The position numbers were made by a program, and so were the translations under genes. DNA of 6,131 nt from assembly GCA_005240025.1 (NCBI GenBank), contig SBBK01000132.1, positions 1-6,131 of the forward strand, written 5' to 3'. The notes beneath the pieces are model-generated. The model searched no databases. It saw only the letters and a list, made by a program, of their open reading frames with translations, and had not been told where the DNA came from. The DNA comes from an archaeon. GTDB taxonomy: Archaea > Thermoproteota > Nitrososphaeria > Nitrososphaerales > Nitrosopumilaceae. Shown here in pieces: positions 1 through 5,978 of the stretch (its first letter is position 1; each line of letters opens with the position of its first letter).

Positions 1-24
1 AGCACATGCTTGGATGCTAGTATG

Positions 25-38
25 TTTTTTTAAAAAGA
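25..38 (+). promoter_or_regulatory. Possible archaeal TATA-like element upstream of the first methyltransferase gene
   Basis: A T-rich to A-rich stretch (TTTTTTTAAAAAG) resembles an archaeal TATA box. A transcript would be expected to begin about 25 bases downstream, near 55-62, leaving a leader of roughly 40 bases before the GTG start at 102. No clear Shine-Dalgarno sequence sits directly before that start; GGTGAT at 70-75 is complementary to the 16S tail but lies too far away (about 26 bases) to serve it. The rest of 1-101 contains no gene I can support. Confidence 0.25.
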
Positions 39-101
39 ATTATGCCCAACCCTCATCTAGTTAAGAAATGGTGATGACAAATTTTCAATAAAATTAAAAT
101 A

Positions 102-767
102 GTGTTGAAGAACCCTGAGTTCTTATCTCAATATACTACTCGTACTGGCAGGCTAGCGCATGTTCTCAAAACCAGTGATGCAGAGATCAAGGGATATTTT
201 GATGAATCTACTCAGTACTGGAATGAGATCCAAGAAAAATTGACAAAACACGGTGCAAAAGAAAGAATGGGTCCGGAAAGACTGCAAATATTGTATGCGT
301 GCATTCGATCGCTAAAACCAAACATAATGGTAGAAACTGGAGTTGCGGGGGGAAGTACATCATATATGATTTTATCTGCCATGCAAAAAAATGGCAAGGG
401 CGATCTGACTTCTATTGACATTGATAATCCAATATGGCACGATCATCAAAATTATCAAGTGGGGTGGCTTGTGACAGAAGAACTGCGCAAAAATTGGAAT
501 CTCGTGATAGAAGATAGCAAAAAAGAACTTCCTGTACTAGTCAAATCGCTAAAGCAAATTGATATTTTCTTTCATGATAGTGATCATTCATATGAACACA
601 TGATGTTTGAATTTAATACTGTTTGGCCATTCTTAAGTTCAGACAAGATAATCCTGGCAGATGACATTAATCTTAATTCTTCGTTTGTAAAGTTTTCATC
701 ACAACATAAGCTCCATTTTGAAAAATTTTATGGATTTGGTGTTGCAAAAAACAAATTAACTGAATAA
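102..767 (+). CDS. Class I SAM-dependent methyltransferase (Methyltransf_24-like)
   Basis: A 221-residue cytoplasmic protein with a compact Rossmann-type methyltransferase fold. Visible motifs: ETGVAGGSTSY at residues 78-88 is the SAM-binding glycine loop (motif I). TSIDIDNP at 103-110 ends the second strand with the acidic residues expected to bind the ribose. HDSDHSYEH at 158-166 and ILADDI at 184-189 match the aspartate/histidine-rich motifs of Methyltransf_24 and cephalosporin-hydroxylase-like enzymes, which often modify sugars or small molecules and may bind a metal. There is no signal peptide or membrane segment, and the length is normal for a single-domain member. The start is GTG at 102; TTG at 105 is the only other nearby option, and an in-frame stop at 75-77 excludes an upstream extension. 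A broken glycosyltransferase gene follows after 31 bases, so the two were probably co-transcribed in a glycan operon. The methyl acceptor cannot be read from sequence; a sugar or nucleotide sugar is an inference from context. Confidence 0.85.
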   Translation: MLKNPEFLSQYTTRTGRLAHVLKTSDAEIKGYFDESTQYWNEIQEKLTKHGAKERMGPERLQILYACIRSLKPNIMVETGVAGGSTSYMILSAMQKNGKGDLTSIDIDNPIWHDHQNYQVGWLVTEELRKNWNLVIEDSKKELPVLVKSLKQIDIFFHDSDHSYEHMMFEFNTVWPFLSSDKIILADDINLNSSFVKFSSQHKLHFEKFYGFGVAKNKLTE

Positions 768-798
768 AGACAATACTGACTCACAAGTTCTCTAGATC

Positions 799-1390
799 GT
801 GAATGTTAGATTTGTAGTCACACATTTGAGTCATGGTAGCCCAGGCTCATTTTGTAGGCCATATGAAATGGTAAAAGAGCTAGCAAGACAAAACATCATA
901 AGCAAGATCCTCACACCATTCTCTGATGATGTGCAAAAAATATCTGATGTAAACATAGAATTATCACCTAAACAGCCAAAAATTACTGAACTCAAATTTT
1001 GTTTACGACAATACTAGAAAACTGATCTATAGTAAAACTCTGAGCAAAATGATTCCATACGATAAATTTCTCATCACTGCCGCAAAATCATTAGAAAAAA
1101 GTATCGAAAAATCACTCATTTCAAAACCTCACGTCTTACACGGCGAACGAGAAGCTGTTTCTCTTGCAACAATAAACATAAGAAAAAAACATGGAATCAA
1201 AACTGTAGTTGATATACATAATATCTGGTCAGAAGAATTTGTCGCTACATGGTTCCCTGTTGTGCGTCAGAATGTACCTAGACACTACATACTCACCAAG
1301 CATTCTCCTTATCACACTAAATATGGTCTCTGCCTTGCTTCTTACCATGGCATGATTCCTCCAGTAATGTTCAAAAAGTGTATGCGTTGA
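799..1390 (+). pseudogene. Broken glycosyltransferase family 4 (N-terminal half only, frameshifted)
   Basis: Two consecutive reading frames together encode the N-terminal (acceptor-binding) half of a GT4/GT-B glycosyltransferase. Frame one starts at GTG 799 (NVRFVVTHLSHGSPGSFCRP) and ends at a stop at 1015-1017. Frame two is open without interruption from upstream of 1001 to the stop at 1388-1390. Removing one T from the TTTT run at 997-1000 joins them as ...ELKF-VYDNTRKLIYSKTLSK..., so a single-base insertion explains the break. The rejoined protein contains KPHVLHGEREA and the characteristic TVVDIHNIWSEEFVA segment, ending near 1250. The last ~45 codons of frame two do not look like a GT4; they read antisense to a transposase remnant. 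The C-terminal nucleotide-sugar-binding domain, including its usual E-x7-E region, is missing. The gene is therefore almost certainly non-functional. It follows the methyltransferase by 31 bases in the same direction. Confidence 0.8.
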
Positions 1391-1416
1391 GGCGGTCTAA
1401 TTATAGCGGGGACCGC
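1265..1416 (-). mobile_element. Decayed DDE transposase C-terminal remnant (IS4/IS5-like)
   Basis: Reading the minus strand from about 1396 to 1265 gives a peptide containing HYWRNHAMVRSKAETIFSVI followed by RRMLGEYVVSRYI. The RSKAETIFSVIRRMLGEYV block matches the pattern around the third catalytic acid of IS4/IS5-type DDE transposases (R..vE.vFS.iKRmfGe.v), with the glutamate of AET as the probable catalytic residue. A second minus-strand frame just upstream (1416-1390) reads AVPAIIRPP, which may be the preceding conserved stretch, so at least one frameshift separates the two. No start, no first two catalytic aspartates, and no terminal inverted repeats are visible. It is therefore a dead fragment, lying exactly where the GT4 reading frame stops making sense. 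The family-level call rests on motif memory, not on a search. Confidence 0.65.
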
Positions 1417-1445
1417 AGTGGGTCAAATATTAGATAAAATTTTTT
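1392..1445 (+). terminator. Possible hairpin and T-run between convergent units
   Basis: GCGGTC at 1392-1397 can pair with GACCGC at 1411-1416 (six pairs, 13-base loop). A run of six T follows at 1440-1445, which on the plus strand could act as an archaeal T-rich termination signal. The site lies between the broken glycosyltransferase (+) and the end of the membrane glycosyltransferase (-). The hairpin overlaps the transposase remnant and may simply be part of it, so only the T run is a reasonable terminator candidate. Confidence 0.25.
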
Positions 1446-1457
1446 GTTGTCAGGAAT

Positions 1458-3251
1458 TCAAGTACCACTAACCTGGTATATCATTTCATTTGGAGTTCTG
1501 AAGATAATTTTTAGTGTCAGATCACCCAATGGGATTACTGCTGGTGGATTTGGATTGTAAGTATAGAAGACCAGGTAATCAATATCAAATTTTTTAATTA
1601 TCCATTTGTAATATGATGGGTCTCCTGTATACTCATAATAGAAATTAACTGCTTTATGCCCCGTATTGAGATATAATACGTGTGGGACATTAGTTGCAAT
1701 ATTTGCAGATTTGGGAAAGTTTTCTCGTATCCACTGATGTGTGTATTTAGTATATGCACCCTGTGAATTGTTTTTTTGAAATATATTAATGAGTTCGCTG
1801 CCATTCTCCAGTTGGGCATACGAGAAAATTACTACCAACACAACCATTGTCGCAACGACAATTTTTTTCTGAGTTCCACTAGGTGCAAATCTAGTAGGCA
1901 GCTCAACCAGCTTCTTAATTCCCATCATCGCCAATGGCAGAACCAAATAGAGCGATCCCGCAACAAACCTAGATTCAGATGCCCCACTAATTTGTGACAA
2001 GAGAATGAAAGATATCACATTTACAATTACAATTAATGCAATAGTTATTCTTACATCATTTTGCTCAAGTGAAAATACATCTTTGTGTGAAGTGATGAAC
2101 CACATATACAGATATGCTTCTAGAGGTACAAGTAACAATAGCAATGCATGTATATCCACTAGTGCATCACTAAATGTCATTCCAACTACAATAGCTAAAG
2201 AATAAGTAATGCTGGTAAGCAAGAATAGTATTATTTTTTTCCTAAATGATAATGCCTTTTTTATTGCAGTGAAATTGAGGTATGAAATAAAACTAAATGG
2301 AATGAGCAATAAAAAAAAGTCCATGCCATATGTATTTGCTAATTCTCTCTGCAATGATTGAATGGAGTTGATTAGTGTAATGCCTTGAATTATTTTGGGG
2401 TCAACGTCCGATACAATGTTTGAAAATTCTTTTTCTACTGAAAACACTCCTAAGATTTTTAGGAAGCTTTTAGGGATCGGCACGCCTATAGAAACTGTAG
2501 GGTCGCCGACAAGCAGATAGCTTCTTACTAGCCAAGGCGAGAGGATTATTAACCAGATCATAACAAATACAGCAGCAAATTTTATTTTCCTTCTTACCAA
2601 CAGATAGACGACAGAGCCAATTCCAAACATGAATCCCACTGGATGTGATAGCTCGGCAAGCGAGGCAAAAATACCTGCAAATAATATGTTCCTGAAATTT
2701 AATTTTGCTGCTATGAAATAAACTGTAAGCACGCCAAAACCGTATGATAAAATATCTGGCCTGAATCTTAGAGAGTTCCAGATTAGAATTGGACTAGTAG
2801 CTATTATCGGAATAGTGTACAGTATGATTTCTTTACCAAAATAACGTTTTATGAAAAAATAAAATGTGAATATTAGAAAGCAGCCAAATATCATGCCTGC
2901 TACTGTTGCCCAGAACAACCAATTACTATGATCTGCACCAACAACTGTTAACCATCCTCCCAAAAACATTAGTGCTAAAGGGGGTTTGTTTACCAGTGGT
3001 TGCGAGATCTCATCATAGTGAGAGAGAACCGGTATGTTGGCATCTCTAAATGCGGCACTCAGATCGATAAGATCAATCACTAAGCCTTGTCCGTGAAATA
3101 GATTATAGGCAGCGCTGAGATGTCCAGCCTCATCGTAACGCCAGTATGTCCAATCCACAGCATCATAAAAAAACAAAGATGACCCATACAAGAACAGGAA
3201 GATTGAAATGATCAGAATATTTACATCATCACCAAGTATCCTTGTGATCAT
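1458..3251 (-). CDS. Polytopic membrane glycosyltransferase, GT-C fold (ArnT/PMT, GT39-like)
   Basis: A 597-residue integral membrane protein (617 if the upstream TTG at 3311 is used). A first membrane helix (residues ~11-29 from the ATG) is followed by WRYDEAGHLSAAYNL, whose Asp40-Glu41 pair is the acidic motif in the first outer loop of GT-C enzymes. NKPPLALMFLGGW at ~88-100 is the typical KPP segment before the next helix. SLRFRPDILSYGFG at ~160-173 carries a conserved Arg-Pro-Asp. About ten or more hydrophobic helices follow, then a soluble outer C-terminal domain of ~100 residues. Relatives transfer a sugar from a polyprenyl/dolichyl-phosphate donor to a protein or lipid acceptor on the outer face of the membrane; the particular sugar and acceptor are unknown. 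I chose ATG at 3251 because it places a short cytoplasmic tail before the first helix and a TATA-like CTATAT lies 36-41 bases upstream. The gene lies downstream of the propeller gene in the same direction, so they may share a transcript. Confidence 0.8.
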   Translation of the reverse strand: MITRILGDDVNILIISIFLFLYGSSLFFYDAVDWTYWRYDEAGHLSAAYNLFHGQGLVIDLIDLSAAFRDANIPVLSHYDEISQPLVNKPPLALMFLGGWLTVVGADHSNWLFWATVAGMIFGCFLIFTFYFFIKRYFGKEIILYTIPIIATSPILIWNSLRFRPDILSYGFGVLTVYFIAAKLNFRNILFAGIFASLAELSHPVGFMFGIGSVVYLLVRRKIKFAAVFVMIWLIILSPWLVRSYLLVGDPTVSIGVPIPKSFLKILGVFSVEKEFSNIVSDVDPKIIQGITLINSIQSLQRELANTYGMDFFLLLIPFSFISYLNFTAIKKALSFRKKIILFLLTSITYSLAIVVGMTFSDALVDIHALLLLLVPLEAYLYMWFITSHKDVFSLEQNDVRITIALIVIVNVISFILLSQISGASESRFVAGSLYLVLPLAMMGIKKLVELPTRFAPSGTQKKIVVATMVVLVVIFSYAQLENGSELINIFQKNNSQGAYTKYTHQWIRENFPKSANIATNVPHVLYLNTGHKAVNFYYEYTGDPSYYKWIIKKFDIDYLVFYTYNPNPPAVIPLGDLTLKIIFRTPNEMIYQVSGT

Positions 3252-3286
3252 AGTTTTGGTTGAATAACCAATGCGGATCTTAAGCA

Positions 3287-3292
3287 ATATAG
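3287..3292 (-). promoter_or_regulatory. Weak TATA-like element before the membrane glycosyltransferase
   Basis: On the minus strand CTATAT lies about 36-41 bases before the ATG at 3251, which would give a transcript start near 3264 and a short leader. It is only relevant if the gene starts at 3251 rather than TTG 3311. The match is short in an AT-rich sequence, so it is a candidate only. Confidence 0.25.
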
Positions 3293-3357
3293 CGTCAATC
3301 GTAGGTGGCAATATTTTTCGTTTGCTTTTTTGAGATGTCTACTGTATGCGTAATTTT

Positions 3358-4848
3358 CTAATCACGGACTTTTCTTGCATATAACCCGGCATATGTGGAA
3401 ATTCCCCCTATTAATAGAACCAAGATCACTGTAACCCAAAAATCAATTGATGGAACCTCCAGTGAGTCAGAAATAGAATTTTGTTTGATCACATACAATG
3501 AACCGCTTTTCTCTGCAAAGTCATATCCGGTATTATTTGAAAACGTGAGAACATACAAGTTACCATCATGACTCATCTTCAAATCGGAAATGGCACCAAA
3601 ACCGCTTGCAAAAATGTGTTCCGATAGATTCTCTTTTAATACAATGTTTTCGCGACTTTTGTCAAGATCAAAATTATATATGTTTCCCGACATGTCGCCA
3701 ACAAATAGATCATATTGGTATTCCTTGCCAAGTTTTTCAGAATTAAGAAAGGTCAGGGCAGTCAGTCCTGTTGATACTGGGAACACGACTTGTGGTTCAT
3801 TGTAATGAGAACCAGAAACATGGTATAGCTTGCTAACACTTTGTGGAAGTTTAAAATTTGAAAATTTACTTGGACAGCAGACATCAGTAGTCCTACCTTG
3901 TATTTGTTTCCAGCCGCTATTGAAACCTGGCTTTACTAGGTTGATTTCATCCATTTGTTGCGGCCCTATTTCTGAATCCCACAAATTACCTGTCAGTGGA
4001 TCAAATGTCATGCCGAATGAGTTCCTTATGCCATATGCAAAAAACTTTTCAAGCCTTTTTTCTGTAAATGGGTTACCAGCACTGGCTTGACCGTCAGATG
4101 TAATTCTCAGGATGCCACCGGTTCCACTGTTATTACCATATAGGGATTTGTCAGCAATATTTTCTGCCATGTTCTGCTCTATTCCTTCTCTGTTCAAGTC
4201 ACCGATTACGGTGAATACTTGCATATCTGGACCAACAAGAACCTTTCCCCCCGAATTGTCAATAGATGGAGATGACGGTAGATCTAAAATCATTGTAGGG
4301 TTAACAAGTTCGACTCCATTCCATTCGTAGCGATACACTCTATTTCCAAGTCCGTATTCAAGCCGTTTTTCAGTAGAGTCGTCACGAGTGCCTGTATGCG
4401 AAGTGGAGATCGCAGTCAGATTAACAATATTCGTCTCGCTTTGCTGATTTTGCTTCGGTTTGTTTCCCATTACATATTCAAATCGTTTTTGGCCATCGTT
4501 TGATGGGTTTTCTGTATAAAACAAAAAAACGTATGTCTTATTTTGTTGCAGTGAGCTTATACCAAGCAATCCACCGCTCGAATGATTATTGTATACATTA
4601 ACATCCAAAACAGGATATTTTTTTAACGCTGATTTTTTGATGTGTAAAACCTTCCCATCGTCCTTTTGAATGATGAGAGCATCATCACCAACGAGTTCAA
4701 GCCCTGAAGATTTATTGAACCCGCCAAACAATTTTTGAATTCTAAGATGGTCATCAAAAACTTGTGTGCTCTCCCCGGCAGTGACTACCATAGGCATAAC
4801 CATAAAGTACGCACACAGAGTTATGATCGACAGATTTTTGTTCAACAA
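3358..4848 (-). CDS. Secreted, membrane-anchored PQQ-dependent sugar dehydrogenase-like beta-propeller (active site substituted)
   Basis: A 496-residue glucose/sorbosone-dehydrogenase-type (GSDH) protein. Residues 1-24 look like a signal peptide, and a helix at ~470-490 followed by ARKVRD anchors the C-terminus, so the propeller faces outward. Family signatures in order: SSGGLLGISSL (90-100), LGNRVYRYEWNG (167-178), NSGGKVLVGPD (198-208), VIGD (214-217), GGILRITSDGQ (244-254), YGIRNSFGMTFDP (272-284), LWDSEIGPQQMDEINLV (289-305) and GFNSGW (308-313). Enzymes of the family oxidise sugars using PQQ. Here the catalytic histidine (HxGG, His144 of the Acinetobacter enzyme) is Asn198, and the histidine of YGHRN is Ile274, while Arg275 is kept. 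Dehydrogenase activity is therefore doubtful. A short repeat (QKRFEYVMGNK 120-130; EKRLEYGLGNR 160-170) flanks an insertion. The start is TTG 4848 (TTG 4845 is possible); an in-frame stop at 4851-4849 blocks extension, and GTGAT at 4859-4855 is a plausible ribosome-binding site. The membrane glycosyltransferase follows downstream. Confidence 0.82.
   Translation of the reverse strand: MLNKNLSIITLCAYFMVMPMVVTAGESTQVFDDHLRIQKLFGGFNKSSGLELVGDDALIIQKDDGKVLHIKKSALKKYPVLDVNVYNNHSSGGLLGISSLQQNKTYVFLFYTENPSNDGQKRFEYVMGNKPKQNQQSETNIVNLTAISTSHTGTRDDSTEKRLEYGLGNRVYRYEWNGVELVNPTMILDLPSSPSIDNSGGKVLVGPDMQVFTVIGDLNREGIEQNMAENIADKSLYGNNSGTGGILRITSDGQASAGNPFTEKRLEKFFAYGIRNSFGMTFDPLTGNLWDSEIGPQQMDEINLVKPGFNSGWKQIQGRTTDVCCPSKFSNFKLPQSVSKLYHVSGSHYNEPQVVFPVSTGLTALTFLNSEKLGKEYQYDLFVGDMSGNIYNFDLDKSRENIVLKENLSEHIFASGFGAISDLKMSHDGNLYVLTFSNNTGYDFAEKSGSLYVIKQNSISDSLEVPSIDFWVTVILVLLIGGISTYAGLYARKVRD
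4339..4491 (-). repeat. Imperfect 11-codon repeat inside the propeller gene
   Basis: The minus-strand segments 4491-4459 (QKRFEYVMGNK) and 4371-4339 (EKRLEYGLGNR) are alike in protein and largely in DNA, separated by about 87 bases. The second copy sits at the position of the conserved family segment LGNRVYRYEW. The first copy is therefore probably a duplicated fragment that created a hydrophilic, Gln/Ser/Thr-rich insertion of about 40 residues. A shorter echo, TEKRLE, recurs at residues 262-267. Confidence 0.5.
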
Positions 4849-4889
4849 TTAAAAATCACATGGATTGATTTTTGCTAGACAAATAACAG

Positions 4890-4899
4890 AAAATGTAAA
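4890..4899 (-). promoter_or_regulatory. Candidate TATA-like element for the propeller gene
   Basis: On the minus strand TTTACATTTT lies about 42-51 bases before the TTG start at 4848. A transcript starting ~25 bases downstream (near 4870) would have a leader of about 20 bases that includes the GTGAT ribosome-binding candidate at 4859-4855. The match to the archaeal TATA consensus is only fair. Confidence 0.3.
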
Positions 4900-4941
4900 T
4901 TGAGACTTAATTGGCATTATTCGTTCTTATTCCTTTTAATC

Positions 4942-4949
4942 TTTAAATA
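4942..4949 (+). promoter_or_regulatory. Strong archaeal TATA box, leaderless promoter
   Basis: TTTAAATA is centred about 26 bases before the ATG at 4972. Archaeal transcription usually starts 22-27 bases after the TATA box, so the first transcribed base should fall on or next to the start codon, giving a leaderless mRNA. Consistent with this, no Shine-Dalgarno sequence is present before the ATG. Confidence 0.65.
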
Positions 4950-4971
4950 GTTTACAATTATATTTGAAATT

Positions 4972-5967
4972 ATGCAACGCTCTCTACTCGATGAAGTGTA
5001 TTCACTCTCAGGAAAGCTTACACGGAGGGAAATGCTAGAAAAATTCAAAGGCGACGAAAAGTTAAGCCACAAACTGACTCAGGCTCTTTATAGTTATCTA
5101 AACTTTTACACCAACAGAGTGAGAGAAGACTACATCATAAAACGTAAAGAATGTCCGTTATGTGATTCAAAAGATTTTCATTTTTTATTTATAAAACACG
5201 GTTTCGACCATATGCTTTGCAACAACTGCGACATGATTTTTACTCTTCAAATTCTAGATAATGAGAAAGTCCGTCATCTTGAAGAGGGCGAAGAAGGAGA
5301 CAGCTATGGTCAATATAAAACGCTTCCCGTCGTAAATGAGTTGGACAGAAAAAAATTCGAGATAGTATTTGAGCAATTATCTAAATATACCAGCGTAAAA
5401 TCGATTTTTGATTTCGGAAGTCAGGTTGGAACATTTCTGGATTGGGCCAGTGAAAAATATGCAATTGTTGGACACGAATACCATCAACCATTAAGAGAAA
5501 TTGCACAGAAGAAAGGCCACACAGTATTGAGTGATGGTTTGGACGAAATCTCATTTGAACAGGAATTCGACCTGATCACGTGTTGGGATTATATTGATCA
5601 TGTTTTAAATCCTAAGCAGGCAATCAAAAATCTTTCAAAGTATCTAAAAAGAGGCGGGCTCTTCTTTTTTGCGATAAATAATCGAGATAGCCTTTCGGTT
5701 CGCATGTTGCATGAACACTCACCTATTTTCATAGGTCCACACCACACAATGCATTACGGGATTAACCAGCTCCAAAGACTAATGTCTGGTTATGAACTAT
5801 TACATAGTGAGTCATATGTATCAGAATTGAATTGGTTGTCAAATTGGCTGAACTTTAAAAATCCAGAGGTAGGTGACGCAAATCTCATGGGTGAGTTACT
5901 TGATCCTGCCAAAATTTGTGAGTTGGGAATGGGATTTAAAGTAAATGCAATTTTCAGGAAACTTTAA
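4972..5967 (+). CDS. Zinc-finger-containing class I SAM-dependent methyltransferase (Methyltransf_23-like)
   Basis: A 331-residue soluble protein. After a ~57-residue helical N-terminal region there is a four-cysteine zinc-binding module: CPLC at 61-64 and CNNC at 83-86. A SAM-methyltransferase core follows. IFDFGSQVGTFLDWA (145-159) is motif I, VGHEYHQP (166-173) contributes the acidic Glu169 expected to bind the SAM ribose, FDLITCWDYIDHVLNP (199-214) is the equivalent of the FEVLEH.pdP motif, and LKRGGLFFFAINN (225-237) is the strand before the substrate pocket. The glycine loop is G-S-Q-V-G instead of the common G-C-G-x-G. A histidine-rich stretch (HEHSPIFIGPHHTMHYG, 247-263) may line the active site. 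Four-Cys methyltransferases of this kind are frequent in sugar and nucleotide-sugar biosynthesis clusters (C-methyltransferases of deoxysugars), but the substrate cannot be read here. ATG 4972 is fixed by the TATA box. The gene diverges from the propeller gene and converges on a glycosyltransferase. Confidence 0.85.
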   Translation: MQRSLLDEVYSLSGKLTRREMLEKFKGDEKLSHKLTQALYSYLNFYTNRVREDYIIKRKECPLCDSKDFHFLFIKHGFDHMLCNNCDMIFTLQILDNEKVRHLEEGEEGDSYGQYKTLPVVNELDRKKFEIVFEQLSKYTSVKSIFDFGSQVGTFLDWASEKYAIVGHEYHQPLREIAQKKGHTVLSDGLDEISFEQEFDLITCWDYIDHVLNPKQAIKNLSKYLKRGGLFFFAINNRDSLSVRMLHEHSPIFIGPHHTMHYGINQLQRLMSGYELLHSESYVSELNWLSNWLNFKNPEVGDANLMGELLDPAKICELGMGFKVNAIFRKL

Positions 5968-5978
5968 TTTTTAAAAGA
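5968..5978. terminator. Short convergent T-run terminator region
   Basis: Only 11 bases separate the two convergent stop codons. TTTTT at 5968-5972 follows the plus-strand stop immediately, and AAAA at 5973-5976 supplies a T4 run to the minus strand. Archaeal termination often uses such runs without a hairpin. The runs are short, so read-through into the opposite gene is possible. Confidence 0.35.

Noticed and set aside
1..64. An open plus-strand frame (AHAWMLVCFFKKN, stop at 62-64) that could be the tail of an upstream gene
   Set aside because: Only about 20 residues are visible and no family is recognisable; the same bases include a plausible TATA element, so a coding call is not supported.
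212..421. Minus-strand open frame of 69 codons opposite the first methyltransferase
   Set aside because: It covers the motif I region of the methyltransferase in antisense; no independent evidence of coding.
769..1015. GACAATACT occurring at 769-777 and 1007-1015
   Set aside because: A nine-base match in AT-rich sequence is expected by chance, and the flanks do not extend it, so it is not treated as a target-site duplication.
1598..1819. Minus-strand open frame of 73 codons in another frame of the membrane glycosyltransferase gene
   Set aside because: It overlaps the C-terminal coding region of that gene in a shifted frame and shows no features of its own.
1776..2205. Plus-strand open frames of 66-73 codons opposite the membrane glycosyltransferase
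   Set aside because: They lie wholly antisense to a well-supported membrane-protein gene and encode low-complexity peptides without recognisable motifs.
3590..4330. Three plus-strand open frames of 71-86 codons opposite the propeller gene
   Set aside because: They are antisense shadows of a clear GSDH-family gene; no promoter or homology is apparent.
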